A stretch of DNA of 64,000 nt from Gemmatimonadota bacterium (GTDB taxonomy: Bacteria > Latescibacterota > UBA2968 > GCA-2709665). A program made the position numbers and the translations under genes. The notes beneath the pieces are model-generated. The model did no database searches and was not told where the DNA came from. It saw only the letters and a program-made list of their open reading frames with translations. Below, piece after piece: positions 20,403 to 29,438 of this stretch. The stretch covers positions 114,310-178,309 of the forward strand of contig JAPPJY010000078.1 of NCBI GenBank assembly GCA_028874335.1, written 5' to 3'. Position 1 is the first letter of the stretch, and every line of letters starts with the position of its first letter.

Positions 20403-20968
20403 CGCCCTTCCTCCCGGTCGCGGCCCGGCCGTGACCCCTTCAGCAGCAGCAACACCCCGATGCCCGCGCAAAAGATCACCGTGGTCTCGCCAAGCGTATC
20501 GTATCCTCTGTAGCTGGCAAGGACGGAAGTCACGATATTCTCAACGTCCACGCGTTGCGCTGAACCATCGACGTGCGGCACGGAATCCTTGAGGTATTCA
20601 GGCGCGATATGGGTATGCACCGGCGCCCCGGCGTCTCCGAAACGCGGCATGTCCAGCGTTCCGTAGATCAGGACCGCCCCCGTCGCCAGGACCACGAGAA
20701 GGGGAAGCGGTGACACCCGGGAGGGCTTCCTCTCCACCCGCGTTGTCAGCAGGAGGGTACCGAGCAGCAGTACGGTGGAAATGCCCGCTCCCACGGCGGC
20801 CTCGGTAAAAGCCACGTCGACGGCGTCCATCACGGTAAACAGCCCCGCGGAAAGCAGGCTGAAGATTCCGGCCAGGATCACGGAGGCGAGCAGGTTGCGG
20901 ATGAGAACGACGGCGACGGCGGTGGCGACCAGGAAAGCCAGCAGAACAACGTCGATGAGTTCGATCAT
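20399..20968 (-). CDS. DUF4040/MbhD-MbhE-like subunit (corresponds to the MrpA C-terminus)
   Basis: 189 aa; 'ASVILAGIFSLLSAGLFTVMDAVDVAFTEAAVGAGISTVLLLGTLLLT' plus C-terminal 'SYRGYDTLGETTVIFCAGIGVLLLLKG'. Confidence 0.85.
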   Translation of the reverse strand: MIELIDVVLLAFLVATAVAVVLIRNLLASVILAGIFSLLSAGLFTVMDAVDVAFTEAAVGAGISTVLLLGTLLLTTRVERKPSRVSPLPLLVVLATGAVLIYGTLDMPRFGDAGAPVHTHIAPEYLKDSVPHVDGSAQRVDVENIVTSVLASYRGYDTLGETTVIFCAGIGVLLLLKGSRPGRDREEGR

Positions 20969-21273
20969 GGCTGGTGATTATCCAGAGGCTTCAACCCGGA
21001 GGTGAAGGCGGCCTTTGCAACCGCATGGGTCGATGCGGGGCCGGTCAGGAAAACCAGCAGGAGGATCAGAAACAGTTTCACGGTGACCATGCTGAGGCCG
21101 CCCTGCAGCATCAGCCCCACGAGCAAGAGCCCGGCGCCGAGCGTATCGGTAATGCCGGCGCCGTGCATGCGGCTGTAGAAATCGGGAAGTCTGAGCAGCC
21201 CGATACCGCCCACGATACAGAAGAACGACCCCAGGAGCAGACATGCCCAGCTGGCGACATCGTTGACCATCAT
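20965..21273 (-). CDS. MnhG/MrpG-type antiporter subunit
   Basis: 102 aa; 'GSFFCIVGGIGLLRLPDFYSRMHGAGITDTLGAGLLLVGLML'. Confidence 0.92.
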   Translation of the reverse strand: MMVNDVASWACLLLGSFFCIVGGIGLLRLPDFYSRMHGAGITDTLGAGLLLVGLMLQGGLSMVTVKLFLILLLVFLTGPASTHAVAKAAFTSGLKPLDNHQP

Positions 21274-21557
21274 CCGGTGGACTCTCCGTTCTCACCGTCA
21301 GCCGCCCCGAAACTGCCGTACTGGACGAACTTGAGTACTGCAAACGTCCCGATGAAATTCAACAGGACGTATATCAGCGCCAGGTCGAGAAAATCCGGCC
21401 TGCCGGTAAGAAACCCCAGCACCGCGATCAGGAGGATCATCTTGGTGCCGAACACATTCGCGGCGAGGATACGGTCGTAAACCGTCGGCCCCGCGAACGC
21501 CCGAACCAGAGCCAGAACCATTGTAATCAGGACCGCCGCCATCGCCGATGCAAACAT
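21270..21557 (-). CDS. MnhF/MrpF-type antiporter subunit
   Basis: MFASAMAAVLITMVLALVRAFAGPTVYDRILAANVFGTKMILLIAVLGFLTGRPDFLDLALIYVLLNFIGTFAVLKF; track ORF over-extended. Confidence 0.9.
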   Translation of the reverse strand: MFASAMAAVLITMVLALVRAFAGPTVYDRILAANVFGTKMILLIAVLGFLTGRPDFLDLALIYVLLNFIGTFAVLKFVQYGSFGAADGENGESTG

Positions 21558-22072
21558 CAGGACTCTCCCTCCAGCGCCGTGACGCGGCGATCCATCTCCC
21601 CGTCCGCGAGTTCCTCCGCGCTTTCCCGCGAGAGCGCGTGCACCAGCACGACGTCGTCTTCCACGTCCACCGACACGGTCCCTGGAGTCAGTGTGATCGA
21701 GTTGGCGTAGATGACCTTCCCGAGCGCGGTTTTCTGGGTTGCCCGGGTACGAATCAGGGTGGGGCTGACCGGCAGCCGCGGATTCAGGATTCGCGATGCC
21801 ACGTCGATATTGGACCGGAAGATGGCAAGCAGCAGCCAGGGAACGTACAGGATTGCGCGGCCTGCCACGTGGATGGGATGCCCCTCGGAATCGACAATGC
21901 CCATCCGCCTGACGATGCCGATCACCGCCAGACAGGAGACGATCCCCAGCACGAGAACCAGCGTACGTTCGATCGTATAGTGGCCCGACCAGAGCAGCCA
22001 GACACCGAACAACATAACGACGAGACTCAACAGAACTCTCAAACCCGATTTCCTCCACGACACGTTGTGCAA
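21557..22072 (-). CDS. MnhE/MrpE-type antiporter subunit
   Basis: 'LLLAIFRSNIDVASRILNPRLPVSPTLIRTRATQKTALGKVIYANSITLTPGTVSVDVEDDVVLVHAL' is a classic MnhE signature. Confidence 0.92.
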   Translation of the reverse strand: MHNVSWRKSGLRVLLSLVVMLFGVWLLWSGHYTIERTLVLVLGIVSCLAVIGIVRRMGIVDSEGHPIHVAGRAILYVPWLLLAIFRSNIDVASRILNPRLPVSPTLIRTRATQKTALGKVIYANSITLTPGTVSVDVEDDVVLVHALSRESAEELADGEMDRRVTALEGES

Positions 22073-22097
22073 CGGCCGAACGCACCCGACGTCCGGT

Positions 22098-23624
22098 TCA
22101 TTCGATCAGGTTTTTCTCGTCTTTGCGATCCAATACGTATAGTTCGTTCAGGCTTTCTATCTGCCGGATGCGAACCTGTTCCACCACGAGTTTGGCGGAC
22201 AATTCGGTTTTCTTCAGGAACGTCCCCGGGTATATGCCAATCCAGAACATCAGGACCACGAGCGGCGTCAGGATGATCCATTCGCGAGGGGTCAGGTCCG
22301 GCAGTTTCCGGTTGCGTTCGTCCGTCACCTCTCCCCACACCACGCGCTGGAACATCCACAGCATGTACACGGCGGCAAGGACGACACCGGACGCCGCTAT
22401 GATGCCATACACCTTGCTTGCCTTGAAAGTTCCGAGAAGGATCAGAAACTCGCCCACAAACCCGTTCAGTCCGGGAAGTCCAATCGAAGAAAGCGTTGTA
22501 ATCAAAAAGAAGGTGGCGAAGACCGGTATGGTTTTGGCCAGTCCGCCAAAATCGGCAATCAGCCGCGTATGCCGGCGTTCGTAGATCATACCCACAATCA
22601 GAAACAGCGCTCCCGTTGACAGTCCGTGGTTCACCATCTGGATGATTCCGCCCTGCATACCCTGGGCGTTCATGGCGAAAATGCCCAGGACCACAAATCC
22701 CAGGTGGCTCACACTCGAGTAAGCCACCAGTTTCTTGATATCCGTCTGTACCATCGCGACCAGGGCGCCGTACACGATGCCGACCACGGAGAGCGCCATG
22801 ATGTAAGGCGTGAAGTACAATGCCGCCAGCGGGAACAGCGGCAGACAGAACCGGATCAACCCGTAGGTCCCCATCTTGAGCAGAACCCCCGCCAGGATGA
22901 CGCTGCCCGCCGTTGGCGCCTCCACGTGCGCGTCCGGCAACCAGGTATGAAGCGGAAAAAGCGGGACCTTGATGGCGAAACTCAGGAAGAACGCCAGGAA
23001 GAGCCAGTGCTGCTGCGGGTGCAGATAGGTCATCTTCTGTAGAACCATGAGATCGAATGTATTGTACTGCAGACCGAGATAGACAATCGCCACGAGCATC
23101 AACAGGCTGCCGGCGAGGGTAAACAGCACGAACTTCACCGCCGCATAGATCCGGCGTTCACCGCCCCAGACGCCGATCAACAAATACATCGGAATCAGCA
23201 TGGCCTCCCAGAAAACATAGAAGAGGAACAGGTCCAGGGCACAGAACACCCCCACCATCCCGGTTTCCAGCAGAAGCATCGACGCCATGTACTCCCGCAC
23301 CCGGGACGTAATCGACGACCAGGAGGCGAGAATCGCCAGGAACGTGAGCAGGGTAGTCACCAGTACCAGCAACAGACTGATTCCGTCGATTCCCACGAAA
23401 TACGAGATGCCGAACTGGCCCACCCACTCAACCCTTTCCACAAACTGCATCCCGGGAACGCCTGCTCTGAAATCGGCGTACAACAAAAAGGACAGCAGCA
23501 AATTCACAGATGCCGCTGTCAGAGCGAACACGCGGCTGAATCCGTCCCGGCCGCGACCGAACAGCAGGACCAGAACACCGCCAAACAATGGTACAAAAAT
23601 CAGGCCTGTAAGGAGTCCAGGCAT
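22098..23624 (-). CDS. nuoM: NADH-quinone oxidoreductase subunit M
   Basis: 508 aa; 'FFLSFAIKVPLFPLHTWLPDAHVEAPTAGSVILAGVLLKMGTYGLIRF'. Confidence 0.95.
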   Translation of the reverse strand: MPGLLTGLIFVPLFGGVLVLLFGRGRDGFSRVFALTAASVNLLLSFLLYADFRAGVPGMQFVERVEWVGQFGISYFVGIDGISLLLVLVTTLLTFLAILASWSSITSRVREYMASMLLLETGMVGVFCALDLFLFYVFWEAMLIPMYLLIGVWGGERRIYAAVKFVLFTLAGSLLMLVAIVYLGLQYNTFDLMVLQKMTYLHPQQHWLFLAFFLSFAIKVPLFPLHTWLPDAHVEAPTAGSVILAGVLLKMGTYGLIRFCLPLFPLAALYFTPYIMALSVVGIVYGALVAMVQTDIKKLVAYSSVSHLGFVVLGIFAMNAQGMQGGIIQMVNHGLSTGALFLIVGMIYERRHTRLIADFGGLAKTIPVFATFFLITTLSSIGLPGLNGFVGEFLILLGTFKASKVYGIIAASGVVLAAVYMLWMFQRVVWGEVTDERNRKLPDLTPREWIILTPLVVLMFWIGIYPGTFLKKTELSAKLVVEQVRIRQIESLNELYVLDRKDEKNLIE

Positions 23625-23628
23625 AGGT

Positions 23629-25488
23629 TCAGTTCCCCGAGACGTAGTAGATCACCGCGACCACGCCGATTACCATCCAGAGCGCATAGGTGGGCGCGTT
23701 GCCGGACTGAAAGCGGGTAACAACCCAGCCCGCGCCCTTCACCAGCTGGCCCAGCCCGTTCGCGATTCCGTCCACCACGATTGCATCCAGAACCCGCGCC
23801 AGTACCAGCGATAGCCGATGAACCGGCCGGACGATGAGGGCGTCGTAAATCTCGTCCACGTACCACTTGCGTATCAGCAGCCCGTGAACGGCGTTCGAGG
23901 ATGCCGCTCCCAGCCGGCCTTCTCTGTGCATCCGGTATGCGAGTCCGATTCCCACCAGGCCCGCAAGGACGGAAATACCCACCAGCATGCCGCCGGACAA
24001 TCCTCCCGATGCCGCATGGTGGGCCGCTCCGGCCGTATCGCTCAGGAACCCATCGATCCAGCCGTGACCCGGGGGAACGCCCACAAATCCGACAACGGCC
24101 GATCCCAGCGCCAGAACGACCAGCGGGACGGTCATGTTCGCCGGCGACTCGTGAGCGTCGTCGTACAGGCGCTGATCCCGGGGTTGTCCATGGAAAGTCA
24201 TCAGGATCAGCCGGAACATGTAAAACGCGGTAAGGACCGCGCCCAGGACGCCCAGAATCCAGATCGCCACGTTTCCGGAGCGGTAGGCGCTCACCAGGAT
24301 TTCGTCCTTGCTCCAGAAGCCGGCAAGCGGCGGTATTCCCGCGATGGCGAGCGCGCCGATCCAGAATGTAACGCCGGTTATCCGCATCCTGCCCAGCAGC
24401 CCTCCCATCTTCCGCATATCCAGCTCGTCCTGCATCGCGTGCATCACACTGCCGGCGGCCAGAAACATCAAACCCTTGAAGAACGCGTGCGTGAACAGGT
24501 GGAAGATTCCGGCGGTATATGCGCCGACGCCCACGCCAATGAACATGTACCCCAACTGGCTGACCGTCGAATAGGCCAGGACGCGTTTGATGTCGGTATT
24601 CACCAGCGCGATGGTCGCGGCCAGCAACGCCGTGGCGACGCCGACCCAGGCCACCACGGCCCCGGCGGTGGGCGCGAGGGTATACAGCACATTCGAACGG
24701 GCCACCATGTAGACCCCCGCCGTGACCATGGTGGCCGCATGGATCAATGAACTGACGGGCGTGGGGCCTTCCATTGCGTCCGGAAGCCAGACGTAAAGCG
24801 GAAACTGCGCCGACTTGCCGCAGGCGCCCAGAAAGAGCAGCAGCGCAATCGCCGTCGCAACCCCCGTGGACAACATCAGGGGCGCCTTTTCGAATACCTC
24901 GGCGTACTGCACCGTGCCCAGGTAACTCGCCATCAGAAAGATCCCAAGCAGGAAACCGAAATCCCCGATCCGGTTGACGATGAACGCCTTTTTGCCGGCG
25001 TCGGAAGCGGATTTCCGCTCGTACCAGAAGCCGATGAGGAGATATGAACACAATCCAACGCCTTCCCAACCCACGAACATCAGCAGATAGTTGTTCGCGA
25101 GCACCAGAACCAGCATAGAGAACACAAACAGGTTGAGGTAGGCGAAGAATCTGGCAAACCCCGGGTCGTTGCGCATATATCCGAAAGAATACACATGGAT
25201 CAGAAACGAGATCGTCGTCACCGTCACGATTATGATCGTCGACAGTGCATCGACCTGGAACCCCACCGAGGCATGGAACGAGCCCGCCACGATCCACGCG
25301 TACACGTCTTCGTTCAGTTCTCCACCGCCCATCACCCAGAACAGAACGCGCAGAGACAGAACCCACGACAGACCGACCGCCGCGGCGCCGATATATCCTG
25401 ACGCCTGCCGCAGCCGGTACCCGAACAAACCGTTAACGGCCGCGCCGGCCAGCGGAAAGAGAACGATCAGAATGACTACGGTAAGCAT
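23629..25488 (-). CDS. nuoL: NADH-quinone oxidoreductase subunit L
   Basis: 'FLGACGKSAQFPLYVWLPDAMEGPTPVSSLIHAATMVTAGVYMVAR'. Confidence 0.95.
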   Translation of the reverse strand: MLTVVILIVLFPLAGAAVNGLFGYRLRQASGYIGAAAVGLSWVLSLRVLFWVMGGGELNEDVYAWIVAGSFHASVGFQVDALSTIIIVTVTTISFLIHVYSFGYMRNDPGFARFFAYLNLFVFSMLVLVLANNYLLMFVGWEGVGLCSYLLIGFWYERKSASDAGKKAFIVNRIGDFGFLLGIFLMASYLGTVQYAEVFEKAPLMLSTGVATAIALLLFLGACGKSAQFPLYVWLPDAMEGPTPVSSLIHAATMVTAGVYMVARSNVLYTLAPTAGAVVAWVGVATALLAATIALVNTDIKRVLAYSTVSQLGYMFIGVGVGAYTAGIFHLFTHAFFKGLMFLAAGSVMHAMQDELDMRKMGGLLGRMRITGVTFWIGALAIAGIPPLAGFWSKDEILVSAYRSGNVAIWILGVLGAVLTAFYMFRLILMTFHGQPRDQRLYDDAHESPANMTVPLVVLALGSAVVGFVGVPPGHGWIDGFLSDTAGAAHHAASGGLSGGMLVGISVLAGLVGIGLAYRMHREGRLGAASSNAVHGLLIRKWYVDEIYDALIVRPVHRLSLVLARVLDAIVVDGIANGLGQLVKGAGWVVTRFQSGNAPTYALWMVIGVVAVIYYVSGN

Positions 25489-25531
25489 TTTCAATTCCAC
25501 ACAAATCAACAGACAGGGTAAAACGCGGCGC

Positions 25532-25837
25532 CTACCATTTCAACAGATTCACGTCACCCACGTCCAAAGTCTGCCTGTTCCTGTAAAGCGCAATGATGAT
25601 CGCCAGTCCGACAGCCACTTCGGCAGCGGACACCGCCATCACGAAAAACACGAATACCTGCCCGGAACCCGAACCCATATGGCGCGCCATCGTCACAAAC
25701 AGGAGATTGACCGCGTTCAGCATCAGCTCGATACACATGAAGATCACGATCGCATTGCGACGAATCAGCACGCCCGTCACGCCGATGGCGAAAAGCATCG
25801 CGCTCAGTATCAGGTAATACGAAACCGGAACGGCCAT
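25532..25837 (-). CDS. nuoK: NADH-quinone oxidoreductase subunit K
   Basis: 101 aa; '[30 protein letters not shown]...[27 protein letters not shown]'. Confidence 0.96.
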   Translation of the reverse strand: MAVPVSYYLILSAMLFAIGVTGVLIRRNAIVIFMCIELMLNAVNLLFVTMARHMGSGSGQVFVFFVMAVSAAEVAVGLAIIIALYRNRQTLDVGDVNLLKW

Positions 25838-25875
25838 CTCGATCTCACTGTTCCTCTTTAGTTCATAAACTCAGA

Positions 25876-25908
25876 ACTTACATGGATGAACAGGATGAAC
25901 AGGATAAG
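25876..25908. repeat. GGATGAACA microrepeat
   Basis: acatggatgaacaggatgaacaggataagaa in the unusually long nuoJ-nuoK spacer. Confidence 0.6.
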
Positions 25909-26167
25909 AATCCAAAGGCTGTCATATACCCCATTCCTTGCTATGACGAAGAGTCCGTCTAAGGTGTTCCACGCAAAGTTGTGCCGAACATTCCGTTCAC
26001 ACGTTAGCAGATGCTTTAGGTGAAATCTACACCACAACCGTCGAAAAACAGGCGATGATTCAACGTCACGACCCGATTTTGTGAACTATTCATGACGTTA
26101 AGAATCTATCACGAACTTGCGGAGAAAACGAAAAGCGGACGGCTTTCGCGTCTGGGCGACGAGGCGT

Positions 26168-26695
26168 TTATCGGGGCTGGTTTTCTCCGCTCCCGCGGTC
26201 CCCTTTTACCATGACCATCACACCGATCAGGGCAACCAGCAGAATCAGGGAAACTACCTCGAAAGGAAACAGATACCTGGTATACAGCATCTTGCCGATG
26301 GCGTTGATGTTGTCGGTAAACAACGGCGCCTCGGCCGATGCCGGCGTGCCTGCCCATCGCCGTCCCGCCATGAAGCCCAGTTGCGCCACCAGAACCGCCG
26401 CCAGCAGGACAACCGCGACGCGCCGATATTTGCCCGCGACGCGCTCGAGCGCATCGGAATGGCCCAGGTTCAGCAGCATGATTACGAAAAGGAAGAGTAC
26501 CATGATTGCGCCGGCGTACACGATAATCTGGACCACCGCCAGGAAATACGCATTCAGCAAAACAAAAAGCCCTGCCAGGGCGAAGAACGCAGCCACCAGA
26601 GACAGGGCGCTGTAGACCGGATTTCGAAACGCGACGAGGAGCACGGCCGCAACCAGCGCGATTGCGGCAAAGACGAAAAAGAAGGTCTGCTCCAT
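26168..26695 (-). CDS. nuoJ: NADH-quinone oxidoreductase subunit J
   Basis: MEQTFFFVFAAIALVAAVLLVAFRNPVYSALSLVAAFFALAGLFVLLNAYFLAVVQIIVYAGAIMVLFLFVIMLLNL; track ORF over-extended. Confidence 0.95.
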   Translation of the reverse strand: MEQTFFFVFAAIALVAAVLLVAFRNPVYSALSLVAAFFALAGLFVLLNAYFLAVVQIIVYAGAIMVLFLFVIMLLNLGHSDALERVAGKYRRVAVVLLAAVLVAQLGFMAGRRWAGTPASAEAPLFTDNINAIGKMLYTRYLFPFEVVSLILLVALIGVMVMVKGDRGSGENQPR

Positions 26696-26739
26696 TATCC
26701 CTCCCGCGGGTCGCCGCCCGGTGGTCGGAGACGGAACAC

Positions 26740-27780
26740 TTAGCTTGTAAGCGTCAAATACAGACCGGTCAGGAACACGTTCAGAAGCGCCAGCGGCAGC
26801 AGAACCTTCCAACCCAGCCACATCACCTGATCGTATCGAAAACGCGGAAGGGTCCAGCGTACCCACAGGAACAGGAACATGAAGAATCCGGTCTTGACCA
26901 GAAACGCGAGTACCTTGAGCAGGCTGGCGCCGATCGTTGTACTTCCCGGATCCACAAGCCAGGGCATATGCCAGCCGCCGAAGAACAGCGTGGCGATTAC
27001 GGCCGACGCCGTAATCATGTGGGCGTACTCTGCCATGAAGAACATGGCGAACTTCATACTGCTGTACTCGGCGTGGTAACCGGCCACGAGTTCCTGTTCG
27101 GACTCCGGAAGATCGAACGGCAGCCGGTTGCTCTCGGCGAACGCCGCCGCGGTGAACAGCACGAAACCGAGCGGCTGCGTGAATACGTTCCATCCCGGCA
27201 GAAACCCGAACAGCGTCCGTTCCGACTGCTGCTTCACGATTTCATCCAGCTGCAATGTGCCCGCTGCCATCAGCACGCCGATGAGAGACAACCCCAGCGC
27301 CAGTTCGTAGCTGATCATCTGGGCGGACGCGCGCAGCCCGCCCAGCAATGCATACTTGTTGTTGGACGCCCATCCGCCAAGCACAACACCGTAGACCCCC
27401 AGCGATGCCAGTGCAAGGAGGTAGAGGATGCCGATATTCACGTCCGCGATCTGCAGACGGATCTCCCGGCCACCAAAGGTAATGGAGTCTCCAAACGGCA
27501 CGATGGCGAATCCCATCAGCGCGGGGACGAGAATGGCAGGCGGCGCGGCCAGGTAGACGAATCGGTTCACGTGCCGGGGAATCACGTCTTCCTTGAAGAG
27601 AAACTTGAGACCGTCGGCAATCGGCTGGAGCAGTCCCCATGGCCCCACCCGGTTCGGACCCAGGCGGTTCTGGATATATGCGCTGATCTTCCGCTCCGCC
27701 AGCACGAGATAGGCAACCGCGCCCATGAGCCCGCCGAATACCACAACGATCTTGAACGTACTTTCAATGGCATAATCCAT
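26740..27780 (-). CDS. nuoH: NADH-quinone oxidoreductase subunit H
   Basis: '[43 protein letters not shown]' and '[21 protein letters not shown]'-type motif ([34 protein letters not shown]). Confidence 0.96.
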   Translation of the reverse strand: [346 protein letters not shown]

Positions 27781-27809
27781 AAGCGCGCCTGGTGTTCCGT
27801 CCCGGCTGC

Positions 27810-29432
27810 CTAGCGTTCCGTCCCGGCTGCCTCGATCTCAACGAGCGGCCGGCCTCCGTCTCCGATGACGTCGTAGTTGATCCCCTTGAATGCCGCGATG
27901 GTATTCGACATGTCGGCCATGATCTTTTCGACCGCGGAGTGCGGGTCCTCGCCCCCCATCAGCCGGTTGACGTCCCGCAGAATCTTCCAGTCCGGCCGCG
28001 CGTCGCCCACGGGCGCCAGACCCTGTCGAATACGCTGCACCCGTCCGTCGACATTCGTAAACGTCCCTTCTTTCTCGATAAAGGCAGCGCCCGGAAGGAT
28101 CACGTCCGCCATCGACGTCCAACCGCGGGACTGAACATCCTGAACGACCAGGAAATCCAGGGACGCGAGAGCGTTCTGTTCCTCATCGGAAAGCGACTCC
28201 ACCGGGTCGCCGCCCACCAGGTAGAGTCCCCGTATCCGTCCGTCTGCCACGCCGCGCCAGATTTCGGAGGTCTCCGTTAGTGTCAACCCGAGACCTTCGA
28301 GAACGGTCCGCGCGCCTCTTGCATTCGGAGATTTGTCCGCGCGGATGGTGAAACCGCCCTTGAACACCACGTCGCCTTCGTCGCTGACCCGGCTGCGAAC
28401 CGCGACGGGGCCGCCCGACAGCCCGTTTCGGAAGAGACTGCCGAACAAGAAATGCTCTTCGTTGGTCAGACAGGCCGATGCAATCCCGGCTACGGCGCTG
28501 TCGCCGTATTCCGTCCGAATGCGGTCGAACCCCGCCCTTACCGCCTCCAGCGCGACCTCCCACAGCGACAGTTCCTGTTTCTCGCCTCTTCCCAGCATCG
28601 GAAACAGCAGGCGGTCGTCGCCATGCACGTAGCCCCACCCGTGGCGGCCGTCGTCACACATCCAGTATTCGTTCACGTCCGGATTCTGACGCGGCACGAG
28701 CCGGTAGATCCGCTCGTTGTTGTAATCGGCCCGGATGTTGCATCCCGCACTGCATCCGGGGCAGATGGTGTCAACCGACTTCAGAAACCATACACGCTGC
28801 TTGAATAGGAATGACTTGTCCAGAAGCGCGCCCACCGGGCAGATATCCACCGTATTGCCGGACAGGCGATTGTCCATCCGCACCCCCGGAAAGACGTCAA
28901 TCTCGTTATAGACGCCCCTGTTGAAATACCCCAGTTCGCCGGTTCCGGAAATCTCGTCGCAGAACCGGGTACAGCGAGTACACCGGATGCACCGGTCGGA
29001 ATACAACAACACGTGCCGGCCGACGTCTTTCTTGGGCTGCACCAGCTTCTTCTCGTGGAACCGGCTCCTGTCGGATCCGTAGGTATAGCTGTAATCCTGC
29101 AGTTCGCACTCTCCGGACTGATCGCACACGGGACAATCCAGCGGATGGTTCACCAGCAGGAATTCCATCACGGCATTCTGGTTTTCCTTGACGACGTCGG
29201 ACTGCGTATCCACAACCATACCTTCCGCAGGCATTGCGGAGCAGGAAGGGCCGAGGCTGCTTCGGCCGCCCATTTCCATCTCCACAAGGCACATGCGGCA
29301 GTTAGCCGGCGCGCTCAGCCCCGGATGGTAGCAGTAATGGGGAACGTATATTCCGTTGTCGATCGCCGTCTGGAGTACGTTCTTTCCGGGAACGATCTCG
29401 ATTTCAGTGCCATCGATGGTGAATGTCGACAT
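27810..29432 (-). CDS. nuoG: NADH-quinone oxidoreductase subunit G (short molybdopterin-domain form)
   Basis: 2Fe-2S ferredoxin N-terminus, 'CDQSGECELQD', 'DRCIRCTRCTRFCDEISG', 'CPGCSAGCNIR'; 540 aa. Confidence 0.92.
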   Translation of the reverse strand: MSTFTIDGTEIEIVPGKNVLQTAIDNGIYVPHYCYHPGLSAPANCRMCLVEMEMGGRSSLGPSCSAMPAEGMVVDTQSDVVKENQNAVMEFLLVNHPLDCPVCDQSGECELQDYSYTYGSDRSRFHEKKLVQPKKDVGRHVLLYSDRCIRCTRCTRFCDEISGTGELGYFNRGVYNEIDVFPGVRMDNRLSGNTVDICPVGALLDKSFLFKQRVWFLKSVDTICPGCSAGCNIRADYNNERIYRLVPRQNPDVNEYWMCDDGRHGWGYVHGDDRLLFPMLGRGEKQELSLWEVALEAVRAGFDRIRTEYGDSAVAGIASACLTNEEHFLFGSLFRNGLSGGPVAVRSRVSDEGDVVFKGGFTIRADKSPNARGARTVLEGLGLTLTETSEIWRGVADGRIRGLYLVGGDPVESLSDEEQNALASLDFLVVQDVQSRGWTSMADVILPGAAFIEKEGTFTNVDGRVQRIRQGLAPVGDARPDWKILRDVNRLMGGEDPHSAVEKIMADMSNTIAAFKGINYDVIGDGGRPLVEIEAAGTER

Positions 29433-29438
29433 TGTTGT

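Noticed and set aside
25838-26167. Remnant of nuoI in the nuoJ-nuoK gap
   Set aside because: No CxxCxxCxxxCP-type ferredoxin motif in any frame that I could see; nuoI is normally between H and J, where there is no space.
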